From Fimenecus sp052273625 (GTDB lineage: Bacteria > Bacillota > Clostridia > Oscillospirales > Acutalibacteraceae), in NCBI GenBank assembly GCA_052273625.1, contig DAVZHW010000002.1, positions 1 to 64,000 of the forward strand: DNA of 64,000 nucleotides, written 5' to 3'. The notes under the pieces are model-generated. The model was not told the origin of the DNA. It was given only the letters and a program-made list of their open reading frames with translations, and ran no database searches. Below, piece after piece: positions 40,969 to 50,868 of the stretch (positions within the stretch are counted from its first letter, which is position 1; every line of letters begins with the position of its first letter). The position numbers and the translations under genes were made by a program.

Positions 40969-42285
40969 ATGTATGGACTTATCGAGCATAAGGAAGTTAT
41001 AAACGAATTGCTCGCTCGTTACGGTGTTAAATTCGGAATTTACAAAAACAACCGTTTCAACGAACGTCTTTTCCCGTTTGATACAATTCCGAGGATTATA
41101 CCTAAAAATGAGTTTGCCTTTCTTGAAAAGGGACTAATTCAAAGGGTTGAGGCTCTAAATTGCTTTTTAAGAGATATTTATTCAAATAAGTTTATTATAA
41201 GAGACGGAATAATCCCCGAGGAGTTCGTATATACCTCTGTCGGTTTTCTGCCGGCTTGTGAGGGTATTAGACCGCCTAAAGACATTTTTAATCACATTTC
41301 GGGTATCGACCTTGTTCAGGGCAAGGATATGAAATGGTATGTTTTAGAGGATAATTTGCGTATTCCGTCGGGTGCTTCTTATCCTATGATTGCGAGAGAG
41401 CTTTGTCGCAGAGCAAGCCCCGACACATTTCAGAACAATTCCGTTTTTGATAATCGGTCATACGGTAATTTGCTGAAAGAGGTATTTGATTACGTCAATA
41501 CGGACGGAATAAATGTAATTTTAACTCCGGGCAGATATAATTCCGCATTCTTTGAGCACTCTTATTTGGCGGAAAAAACGGGTGCTGTGTTTGCTATGCC
41601 TCAGGATTTATTTGTAGAGGGTAATTACCTCTATTACAGCGAATATTCGGGCGAAAAGAAAAAGGTCGGTACGCTTTATCGCAGAATATCCGATGAATAT
41701 ATCGATCCTATGACCTTTTACCCCGATTCTCTGTTGGGTGTTCCGCATTTAATTGATGCTTATAGGGCAGGGAATGTGGCCGTTGTAAACGCACCCGGTA
41801 ACGGTGTCGCCGACGACAAGGGCATTTACTATTTCGTTCCGAAAATGATTGAATACTATCTTCATGAGGACCCGATACTTTCAAATGCGGAAACATATCT
41901 TCCTTATTATGAAAATGACAGAAAATATGTGCTTGAAAACCTCGAAAACCTCGTTGTAAAGGATGTTTCGGAGTCGGGCGGATACGGAGTAGCTTTCGGA
42001 AATACAATGTCTGCAAACGATTTGGAGCGTTTCAGAGAGCTGATAAAAAAAGAGCCTCGAAGATTTATTGCGCAAGAGGTAATTGATTTTCAAGACTTGA
42101 AGGTATTGTCGGATGACAATAAGCAGGTTGACCGAAAAGCAGATTTAAGAGCTTTTGTTTTATACGGCGAGGAAATCAAGGTTTGGAGAAGCGGACTTAC
42201 AAGATTTTCACAGACTGCCGATTCACTCGTTGTTAATTCTTCACAGGGAGGAGGCTTCAAGGATACATGGGTATTATCTCGATAA
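40969..42285 (+). CDS. Circularly permuted ATP-grasp protein (COG2308)
   Basis: Protein of 438 residues of the CP-ATP-grasp type 2 family (DUF404/DUF407): ARYGVKFGIYKNNR, GIDLVQGKDMKWYVLEDNLRIPSGASYPM, VAVVNAPGNGVADDKGIYYFVPKMIEYYLHED and SESGGYGVAFG. It forms the standard triad with the alpha-E and transglutaminase-like genes that follow (18-bp overlap, then 8-nt gap). The triad is thought to make and edit a peptide-like tag. The product is unknown. Confidence 0.9.
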   Translation: MYGLIEHKEVINELLARYGVKFGIYKNNRFNERLFPFDTIPRIIPKNEFAFLEKGLIQRVEALNCFLRDIYSNKFIIRDGIIPEEFVYTSVGFLPACEGIRPPKDIFNHISGIDLVQGKDMKWYVLEDNLRIPSGASYPMIARELCRRASPDTFQNNSVFDNRSYGNLLKEVFDYVNTDGINVILTPGRYNSAFFEHSYLAEKTGAVFAMPQDLFVEGNYLYYSEYSGEKKKVGTLYRRISDEYIDPMTFYPDSLLGVPHLIDAYRAGNVAVVNAPGNGVADDKGIYYFVPKMIEYYLHEDPILSNAETYLPYYENDRKYVLENLENLVVKDVSESGGYGVAFGNTMSANDLERFRELIKKEPRRFIAQEVIDFQDLKVLSDDNKQVDRKADLRAFVLYGEEIKVWRSGLTRFSQTADSLVVNSSQGGGFKDTWVLSR

Positions 42286-42956
42286 AATCAACTGATAATC
42301 TGTTTTGGCTCGGAAGATATATTGAAAGAGTTTACACAACCCTGAAAATTTTTACCGAGTATTATGACAGAATGATTGATAAGGATGAAAAATACTATGA
42401 GGACTTTTGCTCTAAGCTCGGAATAGCAAATAAATATTCATATAAGCAGGAGTTCATCCGTAATTTTCTGTTTGATGAAAATGACCCGAATTCCGTAATG
42501 CACAATTTACTTGCTGCGTATGACAATGCGGTAATTATGCGTAATGAGCTGAGCAGCGAAACTATGTCTTATGTTCAAATGGCGGTTGACGCACTTGAAA
42601 AGGACAAGTACAGTAATGCGCCTATATTGAAGCTTCAGCAGGTTTTTGATTATATTTTCGCTTTTTGGGGCAGTGCAGATGATTACGTTGAATCGGAGAC
42701 CTCAAGAAATATACTCAAATTCGGAAGAAGCGTTGAAAGGCTTGATTTATACACTCGTTTTTCATATCCACCCGAGCTTGTAAAAAAGGAATTCAGTATT
42801 TTGTTAAACCGTCTTTACAAAGTGGGCATTGAATGTAATGTTGACGCTACCGATCGCTTAATTTCGATTATTCTTGAAAAAGACTCGTTTGAAGAGGATA
42901 AAAATATTATTCTCAATGAGCTTTCAAGGCTGTTTACAACTACGGTTGTGTATTGA
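42267..42956 (+). CDS. Alpha-E domain protein (COG2307)
   Basis: All-helical protein of 229 residues (DNLFWLGRYIERVYTTLKIFTEYYDRMID..., GRSVERLDLYTRF). The alpha-E domain accompanies the ATP-grasp enzyme, which it overlaps by 18 bp. It is somewhat shorter than typical members (about 300). Confidence 0.9.
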   Translation: MGIISIKSTDNLFWLGRYIERVYTTLKIFTEYYDRMIDKDEKYYEDFCSKLGIANKYSYKQEFIRNFLFDENDPNSVMHNLLAAYDNAVIMRNELSSETMSYVQMAVDALEKDKYSNAPILKLQQVFDYIFAFWGSADDYVESETSRNILKFGRSVERLDLYTRFSYPPELVKKEFSILLNRLYKVGIECNVDATDRLISIILEKDSFEEDKNIILNELSRLFTTTVVY

Positions 42957-42964
42957 GGTGCAAT

Positions 42965-43741
42965 ATGGCAGAGCTTGAATTTACTTATAAAATGGATATA
43001 AGCTTTTCTTCGGACGTGCTAAAGCATTGCTATTCGTTGAGATGTATTCCGTTTGACAATGAATTTCAGAAGATAAAAGAAATAACCGTTGATATCTCTC
43101 CGTCAAATAATCGCACATTCACCGAGGACGGCTTCGGAAATAATGTTTTAACCGACAGAATAACCGTTCCGCACCGTCATTTCGGAGTTAACGTTCACGG
43201 ATTTGCACAGACGAATCTTTCGAAAAGGCAGCCCGAGAAGCTTAACGGGATATATAAATATCCCTCCGAATATACGAAGGTAGGGGATACTGTTACAGCG
43301 TTTTTGAATACCTTGCCGCAGGATTTTGTTACAACTCCCGTTGACACGGCACAGCGAATTATGAAGGAAATTCATAAGGTGTTCAAATACAAAAGCGGTG
43401 CTACAAGCATAAAAACAACCGCAGATGAGGCGCTAAAGCTCGGTTGCGGTGTGTGTCAGGACTATTCGCATATTTTTATTGCCGTTTCAAGAGCACTCGG
43501 CATACCTGCACGATATGTTGCGGGAATACAAAAGGGCATAGGGGAGACTCATGCTTGGGCTGAAGTTTATGACAACGGTATTTGGATAGGCATTGACGTA
43601 ACAAACAACAGGATGATCGACGATACTTATTTGCAGTTAAGCCACGGTAGGGATTTCGCCGATTGCGGAATTAACAGGGGAATGCTTATAGGCGGTGGCT
43701 TACAAAATCAAAGCATATTGGCTGAAATTAAAGTTGTTTAA
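42965..43741 (+). CDS. Transglutaminase-like cysteine protease
   Basis: Protein of 258 residues. The C-terminal half has the transglutaminase catalytic core: LGCGVCQDYSHIFIAVSRALGIPARYVAG (Cys), ETHAWAEVYDNGIWIGIDVTNN (His, Asp). The N-terminal beta domain is the one usual in this family (PHRHFGVNVHGFAQTNLSKRQPE). It is third in the ATP-grasp operon and probably a hydrolase or transferase of the peptide made by it. GAGGTG supports ATG 42965. Confidence 0.9.
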   Translation: MAELEFTYKMDISFSSDVLKHCYSLRCIPFDNEFQKIKEITVDISPSNNRTFTEDGFGNNVLTDRITVPHRHFGVNVHGFAQTNLSKRQPEKLNGIYKYPSEYTKVGDTVTAFLNTLPQDFVTTPVDTAQRIMKEIHKVFKYKSGATSIKTTADEALKLGCGVCQDYSHIFIAVSRALGIPARYVAGIQKGIGETHAWAEVYDNGIWIGIDVTNNRMIDDTYLQLSHGRDFADCGINRGMLIGGGLQNQSILAEIKVV

Positions 43742-43770
43742 TATATAATTAAAATGCAGGTGGGATTTTT

Positions 43771-44742
43771 ATGAATAAGAAAAATGTGGGCGCTGCAATC
43801 GGTGCTTTAGGCGGACTTACGGCTTTGACAGTAATATCGGCAGAGATATTTTATAATTTTTCTATAAATACCAAGTCGCCTATACATATGAGTAAACTCA
43901 ACAACCTCGTTCAAAAGGCTACAAACACAAGTACAGATGATGAGGAATCAAGTGCAAAATACAGCGGACTTACGGGTACGCCGGAGATGAAAAAATGGTA
44001 TGATGAGCAGGGGGAGGATATTTATATTAAGCCTGCTTCGTTGCGCTTGCACGGAAAATTATTTAAGAATGACAGCTCAAATTATGCTCTTGTGTGTCAT
44101 GGCTACACGAGCAAGGCAAAGCATATGGCAGGGTTTGTCAACAAGTTTTACTCTCTCGGATATAATGTTTTGGCGGTTGACGCACGTGCTCACGGCGACA
44201 GCGAGGGAACAAAAATCGGTATGGGCTGGCCTGAACGTATGGACGTTATTGAGTGGATAAAGCTAATTTTATCTTGGGATTCGGATGCCAAGATTATCCT
44301 CCACGGTGTGTCTATGGGTGCGGCAACGGTGCTTATGACTTCGGGCGAGGCTTTGCCTGAAAATGTCAAGGTTGTAATTGCTGATTGCGGATATACGTCC
44401 GAGTGGGACGAGTTCAGACGTGAAGCAGACGTTTTGCACATACCGTGGTTTCCCGTACTCAATGTCGCATCTAAGCTTTCAAAGCTTTATGACGGTTATG
44501 ATTTTAAGCAGGCGAGTGCGATTGAGCAGGTTAAAAAGAGCCGTATTCCGACTTTGTTTATACACGGCTCTGAAGATGAGCTTGTACCGTATGATATGCT
44601 CGGCAAATTGTATTCTGCCGCAAGCTGTGAGAAGGAATGTTTAACTGTTGACGGAGCAGGACACGCACTTTCGTCATCTGTTGAGCCTGAGCTGTATTGG
44701 AATACTGTTGAGAGCTTTATTGAAAAATATATAAACAACTAA
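43771..44742 (+). CDS. Membrane-anchored alpha/beta hydrolase
   Basis: Protein of 323 residues with an N-terminal transmembrane helix (AIGALGGLTALTVISAEIFYNF) and an alpha/beta-hydrolase fold: LVCHGYTSKAKHM, nucleophile GVSMG, acid GSEDELV and GAGHA. It belongs to the serine aminopeptidase-like/BAAT group, with the domain outside the membrane. It follows the transglutaminase by 29 nt and may be in the same operon. The substrate is unknown. Confidence 0.85.
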   Translation: MNKKNVGAAIGALGGLTALTVISAEIFYNFSINTKSPIHMSKLNNLVQKATNTSTDDEESSAKYSGLTGTPEMKKWYDEQGEDIYIKPASLRLHGKLFKNDSSNYALVCHGYTSKAKHMAGFVNKFYSLGYNVLAVDARAHGDSEGTKIGMGWPERMDVIEWIKLILSWDSDAKIILHGVSMGAATVLMTSGEALPENVKVVIADCGYTSEWDEFRREADVLHIPWFPVLNVASKLSKLYDGYDFKQASAIEQVKKSRIPTLFIHGSEDELVPYDMLGKLYSAASCEKECLTVDGAGHALSSSVEPELYWNTVESFIEKYINN

Positions 44743-44767
44743 ATAGTATTGGTTTTGCAAAAAAACA

Positions 44768-44793
44768 ACCCCTGAGATTTTCTCAGGGGTTTC
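44768..44793. terminator. Convergent terminator
   Basis: ACCCCTGAGA and TCTCAGGGGT form a perfect 10-bp stem between convergent genes. Confidence 0.85.
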
Positions 44794-44811
44794 GGTTTGT
44801 CAGTTGCTTAT

Positions 44812-46518
44812 TCAGTTACTTGTTGAGTAGCTTGAGCTTGATTTCTTGCTGTTTGCAAGGAAGTTCTTTATGATTTTATTCATCTGCTCAGAGCCCCAGT
44901 TGATGCACTTGTCATGCTTTGTGATTTTGTGGTCTTCACTTGCCATAAGATTTGTGTCGTTTTCAGTAAACTTGTTTGTAGCGATTGCTGAACGGCAGTT
45001 AAGCTTCCAAACAGGCTCGTTGTCATTGCTTACAAAGTACATAACATGATAGCCGTAGGTGGTTTCAACTATTGCAACATCTCCGGGCTTTCTTGCCTCG
45101 TCAAAAATCCAATCGTTAAAGCCGTCAACCATATCGCCGGGTGCTACGTTTTCGTAAAGACCGCCGTTTTCCTTTGAGCCTGTATCCTCACTCTTTTCTT
45201 TAGCGAGTGCCGCAAAGTTTTCTTCTGTCGGATTTTGAAGGAATGTGTTGTAGATTTCCTCAGCCTTTGCATAGTATGTTGCTTTCTGTGCTTCGGTAAG
45301 CTCAGTCTTATTGCCGTTGCTGTCTGTTGTTGTGTTAAACTTAACAAGGATGTGTCTTACGTCAACAGCGTTAGTATTTTCACGGTAGGGGACGGCAACC
45401 ATATAAATTACAACATATCCGCCGTCAGTCTCGATAACTGCTTTATCGCCGACTTTTCTGTCTGCGGAATAAATCCAATTTACGGTGTTTTCGCCGTATG
45501 ACTTTTTAACGGTTGCAGCGTCGGTGTCAACAAGGTTAACAGATGCTTCCGTTGAGGATGATTTATAGCTTGTTGCAACATTAAGGACAGATGCTGCATT
45601 TGTGATTTTCGCAAGATAACCGTCGGCCAAAGCTTTAGCTTCTGCCATTGCCGCTGTCTGAGCTGCTGTTTTCTGCTCTTCTGTTGCGTCGTCTGCAAGG
45701 TCCTGTGTTACGGCGGTAACCTCAAAGAGATTAACGCTGAACTTTGTGTAGGACTGAATGTTTGCATCATATTCCGCATTTATTTCTTCATCTGTAACTG
45801 CTGCGGAAATTTCTTTCTGTGAGTCGCTTGCGTAGTTTGTTGCAAGATATCTTTCCTCATAAATTTCACGCATAAGCTTTTCGTTTACGCCCTTACCGTA
45901 AATCTTAGTGAGGTAACGGTTGAGAGAATAATCATTATTATCAGCGTATGTTGAAAGCTGCTTAATCTGCTCTTCAAGCTCTGTTTTCTGATCGTCCGTT
46001 ACTGTAAGACCCTTATCCTTCGCAAGCTGCGAATAGGTAATATAAGACTGAAGATATGTAAGAGCAGTTTCTCTTATATAATCAGCCCAAGTGGGATTAT
46101 CATAACCCTCAAGTGTTGACGGATAGCTCTGATCCTCAGGTGCTTTTGTGATGTCAAAGCCTGTAATCTGAAGCCCCATACCCGAACTGTAGTTTTCATA
46201 CTGAGCAGCCTGGCTGTAAACCTGATTATAAATGTCGTAATAATAAAAATCGTATTTAGCTACCGATACTCTCTTATTACCGATTTTAGCAGCCGTAGCA
46301 GCTTTCTGCGGAACACCGAAGAAAGATAAAATTCCGTAAATTACCGTGAGGCAAAGAGCAGCGATAATGATAACGCCACAGCATTTACCGAGAATTCTGC
46401 CGAATTTTGCAAGCTGAGGGCTTTTGGTTGCGTTCTTTTTAGCAGCCTTTTCCATTCTCTGCTTTCGCTCTTCACGATAAAGCTCTGCTTGGCTTTTCTC
46501 TGTCTGATTTTTGTCCAT
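44812..46518 (-). CDS. PpiC-type peptidyl-prolyl isomerase, membrane-anchored
   Basis: Foldase of 568 residues. A charged N-terminus precedes one transmembrane helix (CCGVIIIAALCLTVIYGILSFF, about 48-69). A SurA/PrsA-like helical chaperone region spans about 85-260. A parvulin domain follows at about 385-500, starting VDVRHILVKFNTTTD and including EDTGSKENGGLYENVAPGDMVDGF and VETTYGYHVMYF. It likely helps fold secreted proteins on the outer face of the membrane. Transcribed divergently from ktrB. Confidence 0.87.
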   Translation of the reverse strand: MDKNQTEKSQAELYREERKQRMEKAAKKNATKSPQLAKFGRILGKCCGVIIIAALCLTVIYGILSFFGVPQKAATAAKIGNKRVSVAKYDFYYYDIYNQVYSQAAQYENYSSGMGLQITGFDITKAPEDQSYPSTLEGYDNPTWADYIRETALTYLQSYITYSQLAKDKGLTVTDDQKTELEEQIKQLSTYADNNDYSLNRYLTKIYGKGVNEKLMREIYEERYLATNYASDSQKEISAAVTDEEINAEYDANIQSYTKFSVNLFEVTAVTQDLADDATEEQKTAAQTAAMAEAKALADGYLAKITNAASVLNVATSYKSSSTEASVNLVDTDAATVKKSYGENTVNWIYSADRKVGDKAVIETDGGYVVIYMVAVPYRENTNAVDVRHILVKFNTTTDSNGNKTELTEAQKATYYAKAEEIYNTFLQNPTEENFAALAKEKSEDTGSKENGGLYENVAPGDMVDGFNDWIFDEARKPGDVAIVETTYGYHVMYFVSNDNEPVWKLNCRSAIATNKFTENDTNLMASEDHKITKHDKCINWGSEQMNKIIKNFLANSKKSSSSYSTSN

Positions 46519-46697
46519 TTCAATTTCATCCTTTTTTTATGAAATTTCGGTCAAACCGAATATCCCTTATATTTTATACTATTTTTACTCAAGTTACAAG
46601 TATAAAATAAAAAAATACTCATTATTTATATTTACTCTTGATTTTTTTAATAATTTATATATACTCTAATTGATATTAAAATAAAGTAGGTAGACAT

Positions 46698-48035
46698 ATG
46701 TCAAGGTTAAAGCATAAAAGAAAAAGATTATCGTCTTTTCAAATGATACTTTTGGGCTTCGCCGGAGTTATTATTTTAGGAGCTTTAATTTTAATGCTTC
46801 CTATTTCATCGGTGCAGGGAGTTGTGACTTCTTTTGACAAGACGCTTTTTACCTCTGTATCCGCTGTTTGTGTTACGGGTTTGGTTGTTGTTGATACGGG
46901 AAGCTATTGGTCGATTTTCGGGCAAGCTGTAATTATTATGCTGATTCAAATAGGCGGCTTGGGAGTTATTACCTTTGCAGCGTCGCTTGCTATGCTTTCG
47001 GGCAGAAAGATTTCTCTGATGCAGAGAAGTACCATGCAGAATGCAATTTCTGCACCCGAGGTTGGCGGAATTGTGAGGCTTACAAGATTTATCCTTTTCG
47101 GCACGTTTATAATTGAAACGGCAGGAGCTCTTTTAATGATGCCTGCTTTTTGCAAGGATTTCGGACTTAAAGGAATTTGGTATTCGTTCTTTCACTCGAT
47201 TTCGGCGTTTTGTAACGCAGGCTTTGACGTTTTGGGAACGGGAAACAATAAATTTGCATCCTTGACCGATTATGCCGCAAATCCATTTGTTAATATAACC
47301 GTTATGCTTTTGATTACAATAGGCGGAATAGGCTTTCTGACATGGGACGATATTTGCACAAAGCGTTTTCGCATAAAGCGTTACCGTATGCAAAGTAAGG
47401 TTGTGTTAGTAACATCCGCCTTGCTTGTGTTTATACCCGCAATTTTCTTTTTCTTTGCGGATTTTTCCGACGCTAAAATATCCGAGCGTATATTTTATTC
47501 GCTGTTTCAGTCTGTGACAACGAGAACGGCAGGCTTTAATACGGTAAATCTTTTAGAAATGAGCGGCTCGTCAAGAGCGATAATGATAATGCTTATGCTT
47601 GTGGGCGGCTCTCCCGGCTCAACCGCAGGCGGTATGAAAACGACGACGATTGCCGTTTTGTTCGCAACCGCAGGCGCAACATTTTTGCGGCGTGATAACA
47701 TCGGATTTTTCGGAAGAAGAATTGAGGACAGCGTAATTAAAAACGTTGCAACGATTGTGACTATGTATACGGGCTTGTTTTTCGTATCGGGCGTTGCGAT
47801 TAGCGTGGTCGAAAAGCTTCCGCTTTCCGTTTGTCTTTTTGAAACAGCTTCGGCAATCGGTACTGTCGGCTTAACTCTCGGAATTACGCCGTCACTCAGC
47901 CTTTTCTCAAGAGTGATTTTAATGGGACTTATGTATTTCGGCAGGGTAGGCGGTTTAACGCTTATATATGCTGCATTTTCAAATAAACAACACGTTAATT
48001 CTAAGCTGCCGCATGAAAAAATTACGGTAGGATAA
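46698..48035 (+). CDS. ktrB: Potassium uptake protein, KtrB/TrkH family
   Basis: Membrane subunit of 445 residues with four repeated pore units: TSVSAVCVTGLVVVDTG, SISAFCNAGFDVLG, SVTTRTAGFNTV and TASAIGTVGLTLG carry the selectivity filter glycines, and GGSPGSTAGGMKTTT is the conserved turn. It imports K+ (with Na+ coupling in relatives). The next gene encodes the gating ring. Confidence 0.95.
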   Translation: MSRLKHKRKRLSSFQMILLGFAGVIILGALILMLPISSVQGVVTSFDKTLFTSVSAVCVTGLVVVDTGSYWSIFGQAVIIMLIQIGGLGVITFAASLAMLSGRKISLMQRSTMQNAISAPEVGGIVRLTRFILFGTFIIETAGALLMMPAFCKDFGLKGIWYSFFHSISAFCNAGFDVLGTGNNKFASLTDYAANPFVNITVMLLITIGGIGFLTWDDICTKRFRIKRYRMQSKVVLVTSALLVFIPAIFFFFADFSDAKISERIFYSLFQSVTTRTAGFNTVNLLEMSGSSRAIMIMLMLVGGSPGSTAGGMKTTTIAVLFATAGATFLRRDNIGFFGRRIEDSVIKNVATIVTMYTGLFFVSGVAISVVEKLPLSVCLFETASAIGTVGLTLGITPSLSLFSRVILMGLMYFGRVGGLTLIYAAFSNKQHVNSKLPHEKITVG

Positions 48036-48047
48036 GGAGATAATTAT

Positions 48048-48695
48048 ATGAAAAACATTTTACTTATCGGTTTAAGCCATTTCGGAAAGCATGTAGCCGA
48101 GGAGCTTGCTGATTTAGGTCATGAGGTAATGGCGGTTGACATAAACGAGGATAAGGTCAATGAAATATTGCCTATTGTTACCAATGCTCAAATCGGTGAC
48201 AGTACAAATGCAGAGTTTTTGAGGTCTCTCGGCATCGGAAATTATGATGTTTGTATGGTCACAATAAGCGAAAATTTCCAAACCTCACTTGAAACCACCT
48301 CTCTTTTGAAGGAGCTTGGAGCAAGCTATGTTGTTTCAATGGCAAAGCGTGACGTTCAGGAAAAATTCCTTTTGAGAAACGGTGCGGACGAAGTAGTATA
48401 TCCCGAAAAGCAGGTTGCAAAATGGGCAGCTATTCGCTATTCTGCCGACCATCTTCTTGATTATGTTGAGCTTGATGACGAATACGGTATGTTCGAGGTT
48501 GAAGTACCGCTTGCGTGGATAGGCAAAACAGTCGGACAGGTTGATATTCGTAAAAAGTACAACATAAATATTATGGCATACAGACAGAACGGAAAGCTCG
48601 ACGCATCTGTTTCTCCAGATACGCTTTTGACCGACCAAATTACTTTACTTGTACTCGGCGAATACAAGGCTCTCCAAAAATGCTTTAAGATTTAA
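48048..48695 (+). CDS. ktrA: Potassium uptake regulator KtrA (RCK protein)
   Basis: Protein of 215 residues with an RCK-N Rossmann domain (ILLIGLSHFGKHVAEELADLGHEVMAVDINEDKV) and an RCK-C domain (about 140-215). It forms the cytosolic nucleotide-binding ring on KtrB and gates the channel. It lies 12 nt after ktrB, with AAGGAG. Confidence 0.95.
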   Translation: MKNILLIGLSHFGKHVAEELADLGHEVMAVDINEDKVNEILPIVTNAQIGDSTNAEFLRSLGIGNYDVCMVTISENFQTSLETTSLLKELGASYVVSMAKRDVQEKFLLRNGADEVVYPEKQVAKWAAIRYSADHLLDYVELDDEYGMFEVEVPLAWIGKTVGQVDIRKKYNINIMAYRQNGKLDASVSPDTLLTDQITLLVLGEYKALQKCFKI

Positions 48696-48703
48696 CAAAA
48701 ACT

Positions 48704-48741
48704 AATCCGTGAATGAGAAAGCTCTCACTCACGGATTTTTT
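48704..48741 (+). terminator. ktr operon terminator, convergent
   Basis: AATCCGTGAATGAGA pairs with TCTCACTCACGGATT (one mismatch), followed by TTTTT. Confidence 0.85.
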
Positions 48742-48752
48742 ATGCCTGTATT

Positions 48753-49871
48753 TTATTTTTGAAGATTTTTCTGCGATTCCTGCTTTAAGTAAGCATTGAT
48801 AAAGCCGTCAATATCTCCGTCCATTACATTTGCGATATTGCCCATTTCAAAGTTTGTTCTGTTGTCCTTAACAAGCTGATAGGGCATAAACACGTATGAT
48901 CTAATCTGACTTCCCCAACCGATTTCCTTTTGCTCGCCCTTAATATCGGAAATTTTGTCAAGGTGTTCACGTTCTTTAATTTCAATGAGCTTTGACTTGA
49001 GCATTGTCATTGCAACCTCACGGTTCTGGTGCTGGCTTCTTTCAACCTGACACGCAACAACGATGCCTGTCGGAATATGAGTAAGGCGAACTGCGGAAGA
49101 AGTCTTATTAACCTTCTGTCCGCCTGCGCCCGAAGAACGGTAAACGTCCATTTTGATATCCTCGGGAGCAATATCAACTTCAATGGTGTCGTCTATTTCA
49201 GGCATAACCTCAATAGAAGCAAAGGAAGTGTGACGTCTGCCTTCAGAGTCAAACGGAGAAACACGGACAAGTCTGTGAACACCTGTTTCGCTCTTCATAT
49301 ATCCGTAGGCGTTTTCGCCCTCAATAAGAATACTTGCGGATTTAATACCTGCTTCTTCGCCGTCAAGATAGTCAAGCGTTGTAACCTTGTAGCCGTGTCT
49401 TTCGCCCCAACGGCAGTACATACGGAAAAGCATTTGCGCCCAATCCTGAGCCTCTGTTCCGCCCGAACCTGCGTGGAATGTAAGTATTGCGTTTTTAGAG
49501 TCATATTCGCCGCTTAAAAGTGTAGAAAGAGTCATTGATTCAAGGTCGTTTTCGATTTTCTGAACGCTCTCTTCACATTCTTCAACAAGGCTTTCGTCCT
49601 CTTCCTCATTAGCAAGCTCAATCATAACAAGAGCGTCATCATAATCCTGCTTTAATTTTTCGTAAGCGTTTACCTTGCTTTTAAGAGAGCTTTGGCGTTT
49701 CAAAACAACCTGCGAGCCTTTGATATCGTCCCAAAATCCGTTTTCTGCGGTTTTAGCGTCAAGCTCTTCTATCTCTTTTTTCATTTTTTCAAGACCGAGT
49801 GCGTCCGCAAGGTCGTTGAGAGCGTCCTCGTGTCCTAAAAGTCTTAATCTTAATTCTTCAAATTGAAGCAT
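48753..49871 (-). CDS. prfB: Peptide chain release factor 2
   Basis: RF2 of 372 residues, recognising UGA and UAA. The codon-recognition loop region contains VRVSPFDSEGRRHTSFASIEV (SPF motif) and the catalytic loop is SSGAGGQKVNKTSS (GGQ). The usual autoregulatory +1 frameshift (CTTTGA near codon 25) is absent: the frame is continuous from ATG 49871. AAAAGGAAAAGG precedes the start. Confidence 0.96.
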   Translation of the reverse strand: MLQFEELRLRLLGHEDALNDLADALGLEKMKKEIEELDAKTAENGFWDDIKGSQVVLKRQSSLKSKVNAYEKLKQDYDDALVMIELANEEEDESLVEECEESVQKIENDLESMTLSTLLSGEYDSKNAILTFHAGSGGTEAQDWAQMLFRMYCRWGERHGYKVTTLDYLDGEEAGIKSASILIEGENAYGYMKSETGVHRLVRVSPFDSEGRRHTSFASIEVMPEIDDTIEVDIAPEDIKMDVYRSSGAGGQKVNKTSSAVRLTHIPTGIVVACQVERSQHQNREVAMTMLKSKLIEIKEREHLDKISDIKGEQKEIGWGSQIRSYVFMPYQLVKDNRTNFEMGNIANVMDGDIDGFINAYLKQESQKNLQK

Positions 49872-50045
49872 AAATATACCTTTTCCTTTTTAATAAGTAT
49901 TTAACTTTAGTATTATATAAAAAAATAACGGTTTATGCAACTGTTTTATTAAAACAATTCGCAACGGCATATTATTATAATCCATATTTACAACAAATGC
50001 AAATTTTGATAAAATATATTTAATTTGAAATTGACGGTGATGACA

Positions 50046-50819
50046 ATGACATATCAGCTTTATTCGAAAAAAGAGATAAAAGAGCGACCGCAGAGGAAAA
50101 AGGTTGCTCTTGAAAGCTATATAATAGGGAATAATGCCCCTACGGTTTTGATTTGTCCGGGTGGTGCATATAAATTTATTTCCGATTCAAACGAAGGAAA
50201 ACCTTTTGCCCAAAAGCTAAACGAGAGGGGATATAATGCATTTGTTTTGTTTTACAGCGTCGGCAGCGGAAACGGCAGGTTTCCGTATCCGCTAAAGGAT
50301 GTTGCCAGAGCGATGCAATTTATTAAATCAAAAGCGGATGAATTTGAAATTGATGCTGATAAAATAGCTCTTATGGGTAGTTCGGCAGGCGGACATTTGT
50401 GCTCATTTTTTGCTACTCAATATGAAAGATTTGAGTGTGAATACGAAAATAAAGATTATTCACTTAAACCGAAAGTGCTTTTGTTGACATATCCCGTTAT
50501 TACAATGGGAGATTTGACGCATAAGGTTTCAAGACGTATTTTTCTCGGTATGCTCACGGGAAAAGAGGAGAGAAATGCCGCTTCTGTCTATATGCACATA
50601 ACTCCCGATTATCCGCCGACGTTTTGTTGGCATAACAGGGATGATATGTCCGTGCCCGTTGAAAACAGCGAATTGCTCGAAGAAGCACTCAATAAAAATA
50701 ATGTCAAAAATGAATTTCTTTATTTTGATAAGGGCGGTCACGGTATCGGTCTTGCCGAGGGTAAGCAGGCTGAGGGCTGGATTGATAATGCGATTGATTT
50801 CCTTGATGAAAATTTATAA
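50046..50819 (+). CDS. Alpha/beta hydrolase, acetyl-esterase-like
   Basis: Protein of 257 residues of the BD-FAE/acetylxylan-esterase-like group: VLICPGGAYKFISDSNEG (oxyanion HGGG-like), GSSAGGHL (nucleophile Ser), HNRDDMSVPVENS (Asp) and GGHGIGLAEG (His). No signal peptide, so it is cytosolic and probably deacetylates sugars. ATG 50046 is preferred over upstream in-frame codons; the ribosome binding site is weak. Confidence 0.85.
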   Translation: MTYQLYSKKEIKERPQRKKVALESYIIGNNAPTVLICPGGAYKFISDSNEGKPFAQKLNERGYNAFVLFYSVGSGNGRFPYPLKDVARAMQFIKSKADEFEIDADKIALMGSSAGGHLCSFFATQYERFECEYENKDYSLKPKVLLLTYPVITMGDLTHKVSRRIFLGMLTGKEERNAASVYMHITPDYPPTFCWHNRDDMSVPVENSELLEEALNKNNVKNEFLYFDKGGHGIGLAEGKQAEGWIDNAIDFLDENL

Positions 50820-50823
50820 AAAT

Positions 50824-50862
50824 AACGCCGATGTAAGCAATGAAAAACTACATCGGCGTTTA
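50824..50862. terminator. Convergent terminator
   Basis: AACGCCGATGTA and TACATCGGCGTT form a perfect 12-bp stem. Confidence 0.85.
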
Positions 50863-50868
50863 TTGTTG

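Noticed and set aside
46519..46697. Riboswitch (c-di-AMP type) before ktrB
   Set aside because: The divergent spacer is short and AT-rich, and no conserved riboswitch core is visible.
48753..49871. Programmed +1 frameshift in prfB
   Set aside because: The frame is continuous and the CTTTGA slippery site is absent.
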